This document shows, one piece after another, positions 61,086 to 64,000 of a stretch of 64,000 bases of DNA; positions within the stretch are counted from its first letter, which is position 1; every line of letters starts with the position of its first letter. The notes below the pieces were generated by a model that was not told where the DNA came from, did no database searches, and saw only the letters and a program-made list of their open reading frames with translations. This DNA is from Bdellovibrionota bacterium (GTDB taxonomy: Bacteria; Bdellovibrionota; Bdellovibrionia; Bdellovibrionales; JAEYZS01). The translations under genes and the position numbers were made by a program. The stretch covers positions 124,001 through 188,000 of the forward strand of contig JAZKEU010000012.1 in NCBI GenBank assembly GCA_040386775.1, in the 5' to 3' direction.

Positions 61086-64000
61086 AGAGGTTTTACGTCG
61101 AATTCGCCGGTGCGTGCTTTTTTGATAGCCAACAGTAGCGCCTCAGCTGCATCGCTTTCCGTCACGCATGGAATTGCGTAATCGATGCAGCTGCGACGAA
61201 TAGAGAAGCTATCTTCGATGGCTTTTCTACCTGAAGTGGTGTTGATCACGAAACTCACCTTACCTGTTCTGATTCTATCGACGCAGTTTGGACGGCCTTC
61301 GAAAACTTTTCGGACAATTACGCATGGAAGATCGTGATCACCTAAGAAGTGTGCCGTTCCTCTTGTTGCAGAGATTGTATAGCCCATTCCTAAAAGTTCT
61401 TTTGCGAGTGGTAACATGATTTCTTTGTCTTTTTCTCTTAAGGATAAAAACACTTCACCACTTTGCGGAAGCTTTACGTGTGATGAAATAAAAGCTTTTA
61501 GAAGTGCTTCCGAATAATCGGCACCTCTCCCCATACTCTCACCCGTGGATTTCATCTCTGGTCCAAGGATACTGTCGGACTGTTTGAATTTATTGAATGG
61601 GAACACGACGCCTTTTACGGAAACTTCTTTGGTCTTTTTCCAATCATATTGTTTTTCTGGTTTTTTACCTAAAATCGCTTTTACCGCTAAATCTACAAGT
61701 GGAACCATCGATGCCTTTGCCACGAAAGGAACTGACCTTGAACTTCTTGGGTTGGCTTCAAGTACATAAATTTCGTCGTTCTTCACTGCCAGTTGCAAAT
61801 TGAGATGACCGATCACATTCATTTTGTCGGCTAGAGCTTTACTGAGCTCTTCCATTTTAATAAGTGTTTCGTCCTTTAATCTTTGTGGAGGTAGAACTCC
61901 CATACTGTCGCCCGAGTGAACGCCGGCCGCCTCGATGTGCTCTACCACTCCGCCGATCACGCACCAGTCAAGTCCTCGAACTAAATCCACGTCGACTTCG
62001 AGAGCTCTCTCTAAAAACTCATCCACCATAAATGGATTTTCGGCCGAAATAAATTCACCATATTTATCAAAGTACTCTTCGAGATCTTCATCGGTCTCAA
62101 GCACTTCCATCCTTCTACCGCCGATCACATAACTTGGACGGCAAAGAACGGGATAGTTGATTTCTTTGACGAATTGCTTTGCTTCATCAACCGTAAAAAT
62201 CATTTTCGATTTTGGAATCTTTAAGTTGAGTTCGCGACAAACTTTCGAAAATTGCCCGCGATCTTCCGCTAGATCTATGGTTTGCAGCGAAGAACCTAAA
62301 AGTTCATACCCGCCATCCACAAGTTTATGCGCAAGTCCGATGGAAGTCTGCCCTCCCCATTGCGGGATAAATCCTTTTGGACCGATAAATCTCATCACCT
62401 CGTGAACGAATTCATAAGTGAGAGGTTCAAAGTAAAGTTCATTGGAAGTATCATAATCTGTCGAAACAGTTTCAGGGTTAGAGTTGATCATCACCACTCT
62501 CAAGCCTTCTTTTTGAATCGCCTTAACGCCTCTTACACAACCGTAATCAAACTCAATGCCTTGGCCGATTCTATTCGGTCCGCTACCGATAACCACGATG
62601 GTGTCTTTCTTTGATTGTTTTTCTGAAGGCTCTGACCAGTATGTCGAGTAGTAATATGGAGTTTCTGATTGGAATTCAGCTGCGCATGTATCCACTTGGA
62701 AGAAACATGGATGGAGATTGTATTGCTCTCTCAACTCTCTGATAGATGCTTCTGAAACATTTTTGATCACGGCGATTTGTTTATCGGAGAAGCCTTTTCT
62801 TTTTGCCTCTAGTAAAACGTCTTTATCCAATTGAACGCCTGTAAGAACCTGTTCATGGTCCATGATTTCTTTGAATTGTTCTAGGAACCAATAATCAATT
62901 TGTGAAAGCTCGTGAATATACTCTGTAGTTTTTCCTTCTCTAAAAGCCTGCGCGATATAATGGATTCTTTCACTGTTCGGGTAAGCAATTTTTTGCTCTG
63001 AGAAAGTTACAGTTTTGAAACCGATTCCATCATTTTCTAAAGAGTGCAGAGCTTTTTGGAAAGATTCTTTAAACGTTCTCCCAATTCCCATAACCTCACC
63101 CACGCTCTTCATCTGAGTTGTGAGAACATCTTCTGTTCCTGGAAATTTTTCGAAAGCAAATCTTGGAATCTTAGTTACAACGTAGTCCAATGCCGGCTCA
63201 TAACAACATGGAGTTGATTTTGTAATGTCATTTGTAATTTCGTTTAAGCGATAACCAATGGAAAGCAGGGCTGCGATCTTGGCAATTGGGAATCCCGTGG
63301 CCTTCGAGGCCAGCGCTGATGATCTACTCACTCTGGGATTCATTTCAATTACGACACGCTCTTTTGTTTTTGGATCTACAGCAAACTGAACATTTGCTCC
63401 ACCCGTCTCAAGACCAATTTCATTTAAGATCTTTTGCGCTTCATCACGCATATCCTGGTATTCTTTGTCGGTCAGAGTTTGTTGTGGGGCCACCGTGATG
63501 CTATCACCAGTATGAATTCCACATGGATCAAAATTTTCGATAGAACAAATCACCACGAATGTTCCATCGCGATCTCTCATCACTTCCAGTTCGAATTCTT
63601 TCCAACCTAAAATGCTCTGTTCAATTAAAACTTCTGTAGTCGGGCTCTCGTAGAGGGCCATTTGCAGCATGCCACGATACTCATCGATAGAATATGCAAT
63701 TCCCCCACCGGCTCCTCCGAGTGTGTAGTTGGGTCTTAGGATAATTGGAAAACCCAACTCCTGTCCGCGCTCCCAACCTTCATCAAAACTTCTTACCAAA
63801 TAACTTTTGGGAGCTTTCGCACCCACTTTATCTAAAACGTGTTTAAATTTTTCGCGGTCTTCCGCTTTCTGAATGATTTCCGAAGATGTCCCCAACATTT
63901 TTACGTTGTGTTTTTCTAGAATTCCCAAACGATCCAACTCTAGAGCGGCATTCAATGCGGTTTGCCCACCAAGAGTAGGAATCAAGGAATCAGGTTTTTC
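61082..64000 (-). CDS. carB: Carbamoyl-phosphate synthase large subunit, 5' end outside window
   Basis: Makes carbamoyl phosphate from bicarbonate, glutamine-derived ammonia and two ATP, for pyrimidines and arginine. About 972 residues are present; the frame stays open to the right edge ([15 protein letters not shown]), so roughly the first 80-100 are missing. Both ATP-grasp halves are seen ([12 protein letters not shown] and later [33 protein letters not shown] and [15 protein letters not shown]), the linking oligomerisation domain, and the C-terminal MGS-like allosteric domain ([15 protein letters not shown]). The TTG at 63985 is internal, not the true start. Confidence 0.96.
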   Translation of the reverse strand, partial: EKPDSLIPTLGGQTALNAALELDRLGILEKHNVKMLGTSSEIIQKAEDREKFKHVLDKVGAKAPKSYLVRSFDEGWERGQELGFPIILRPNYTLGGAGGGIAYSIDEYRGMLQMALYESPTTEVLIEQSILGWKEFELEVMRDRDGTFVVICSIENFDPCGIHTGDSITVAPQQTLTDKEYQDMRDEAQKILNEIGLETGGANVQFAVDPKTKERVVIEMNPRVSRSSALASKATGFPIAKIAALLSIGYRLNEITNDITKSTPCCYEPALDYVVTKIPRFAFEKFPGTEDVLTTQMKSVGEVMGIGRTFKESFQKALHSLENDGIGFKTVTFSEQKIAYPNSERIHYIAQAFREGKTTEYIHELSQIDYWFLEQFKEIMDHEQVLTGVQLDKDVLLEAKRKGFSDKQIAVIKNVSEASIRELREQYNLHPCFFQVDTCAAEFQSETPYYYSTYWSEPSEKQSKKDTIVVIGSGPNRIGQGIEFDYGCVRGVKAIQKEGLRVVMINSNPETVSTDYDTSNELYFEPLTYEFVHEVMRFIGPKGFIPQWGGQTSIGLAHKLVDGGYELLGSSLQTIDLAEDRGQFSKVCRELNLKIPKSKMIFTVDEAKQFVKEINYPVLCRPSYVIGGRRMEVLETDEDLEEYFDKYGEFISAENPFMVDEFLERALEVDVDLVRGLDWCVIGGVVEHIEAAGVHSGDSMGVLPPQRLKDETLIKMEELSKALADKMNVIGHLNLQLAVKNDEIYVLEANPRSSRSVPFVAKASMVPLVDLAVKAILGKKPEKQYDWKKTKEVSVKGVVFPFNKFKQSDSILGPEMKSTGESMGRGADYSEALLKAFISSHVKLPQSGEVFLSLREKDKEIMLPLAKELLGMGYTISATRGTAHFLGDHDLPCVIVRKVFEGRPNCVDRIRTGKVSFVINTTSGRKAIEDSFSIRRSCIDYAIPCVTESDAAEALLLAIKKARTGEFDVKPL

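Noticed and set aside
1-64000. CRISPR arrays, tRNA or rRNA genes
   Set aside because: No regularly spaced direct repeats, no cloverleaf or CCA-ended element and no rRNA-like sequence recognised by eye in the intergenic regions.

Overview
The window reads as chromosome of an AT-rich, Gram-negative predatory or predator-related bacterium of the Bdellovibrio group (Bdellovibrionota). Pointers to this are a short flagellin, an Agl/Glt-type gliding gene cluster, several TIGR02147/DUF4423 regulators each paired with an exported protein, and many small signal-peptide proteins with no recognised family. No rRNA, tRNA, CRISPR array, prophage or insertion sequence was seen. Lineage and AT-richness are judged by eye; nothing was searched or computed.

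Layout. 0-5.3 kb: flagellin, a Lys/Ala-rich histone-H1-like protein with an acidic tail, two exported unknowns, a sigma-54 activator without a receiver domain, and a tyrosine recombinase. 5.3-12.3 kb: an accessory block of exported proteins. One cassette is intact (7.5-12.2 kb, TIGR02147 regulator in the middle). An older relative (5.3-7.4 kb) has a decayed regulator, a headless gene fragment and a protein built of 37-residue DPYRE repeats. 12.3-25.5 kb: mostly housekeeping and envelope genes: GmhB-like phosphatase, TPR/beta-barrel and FecR pair, recO, mgtE, ugd, UDP-glucuronate decarboxylase, asd, two back-to-back guanidino-modifying enzymes, a CoA-binding protein, and an Rrf2 regulator divergent from a nitroreductase. 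25.5-28.5 kb: a second TIGR02147 cassette and an outer-membrane protein. 28.5-34.7 kb: peripheral-arm complex I genes nuoB-CD-E-F-G-I. 34.9-40.5 kb: one intact and one frameshifted subtilase, a DEAD-box helicase, an LpxR-like barrel, and a 39-residue membrane-type peptide.

40.6-53.3 kb is one long minus-strand gene cluster. Its order (large TPR protein, TPR lipoprotein, small exported protein, FHA-TM-TonB protein, beta-barrel, TPR protein, TolQ, TolR, TolR) matches the Myxococcus gltD-E-F-G-H-I and aglR-Q-S sets. It begins with a GYF-like plus PilZ protein, so c-di-GMP may feed into the gliding machine. 53.3-64 kb: an EEP-family hydrolase, a HAD protein, a divergent histidine kinase/response regulator pair, an HNH protein, a third TIGR02147 cassette whose partner is a metzincin lipoprotein, and carB running off the right edge.

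Structures that gene calling does not explain include a family of covarying 22-base hairpins placed just after stop codons inside minus-strand operons, a 26-base repeat shared by two regulator/exported-gene promoter regions, and long-range inverted repeats around the 39-residue peptide gene and the Rrf2/nitroreductase promoters.
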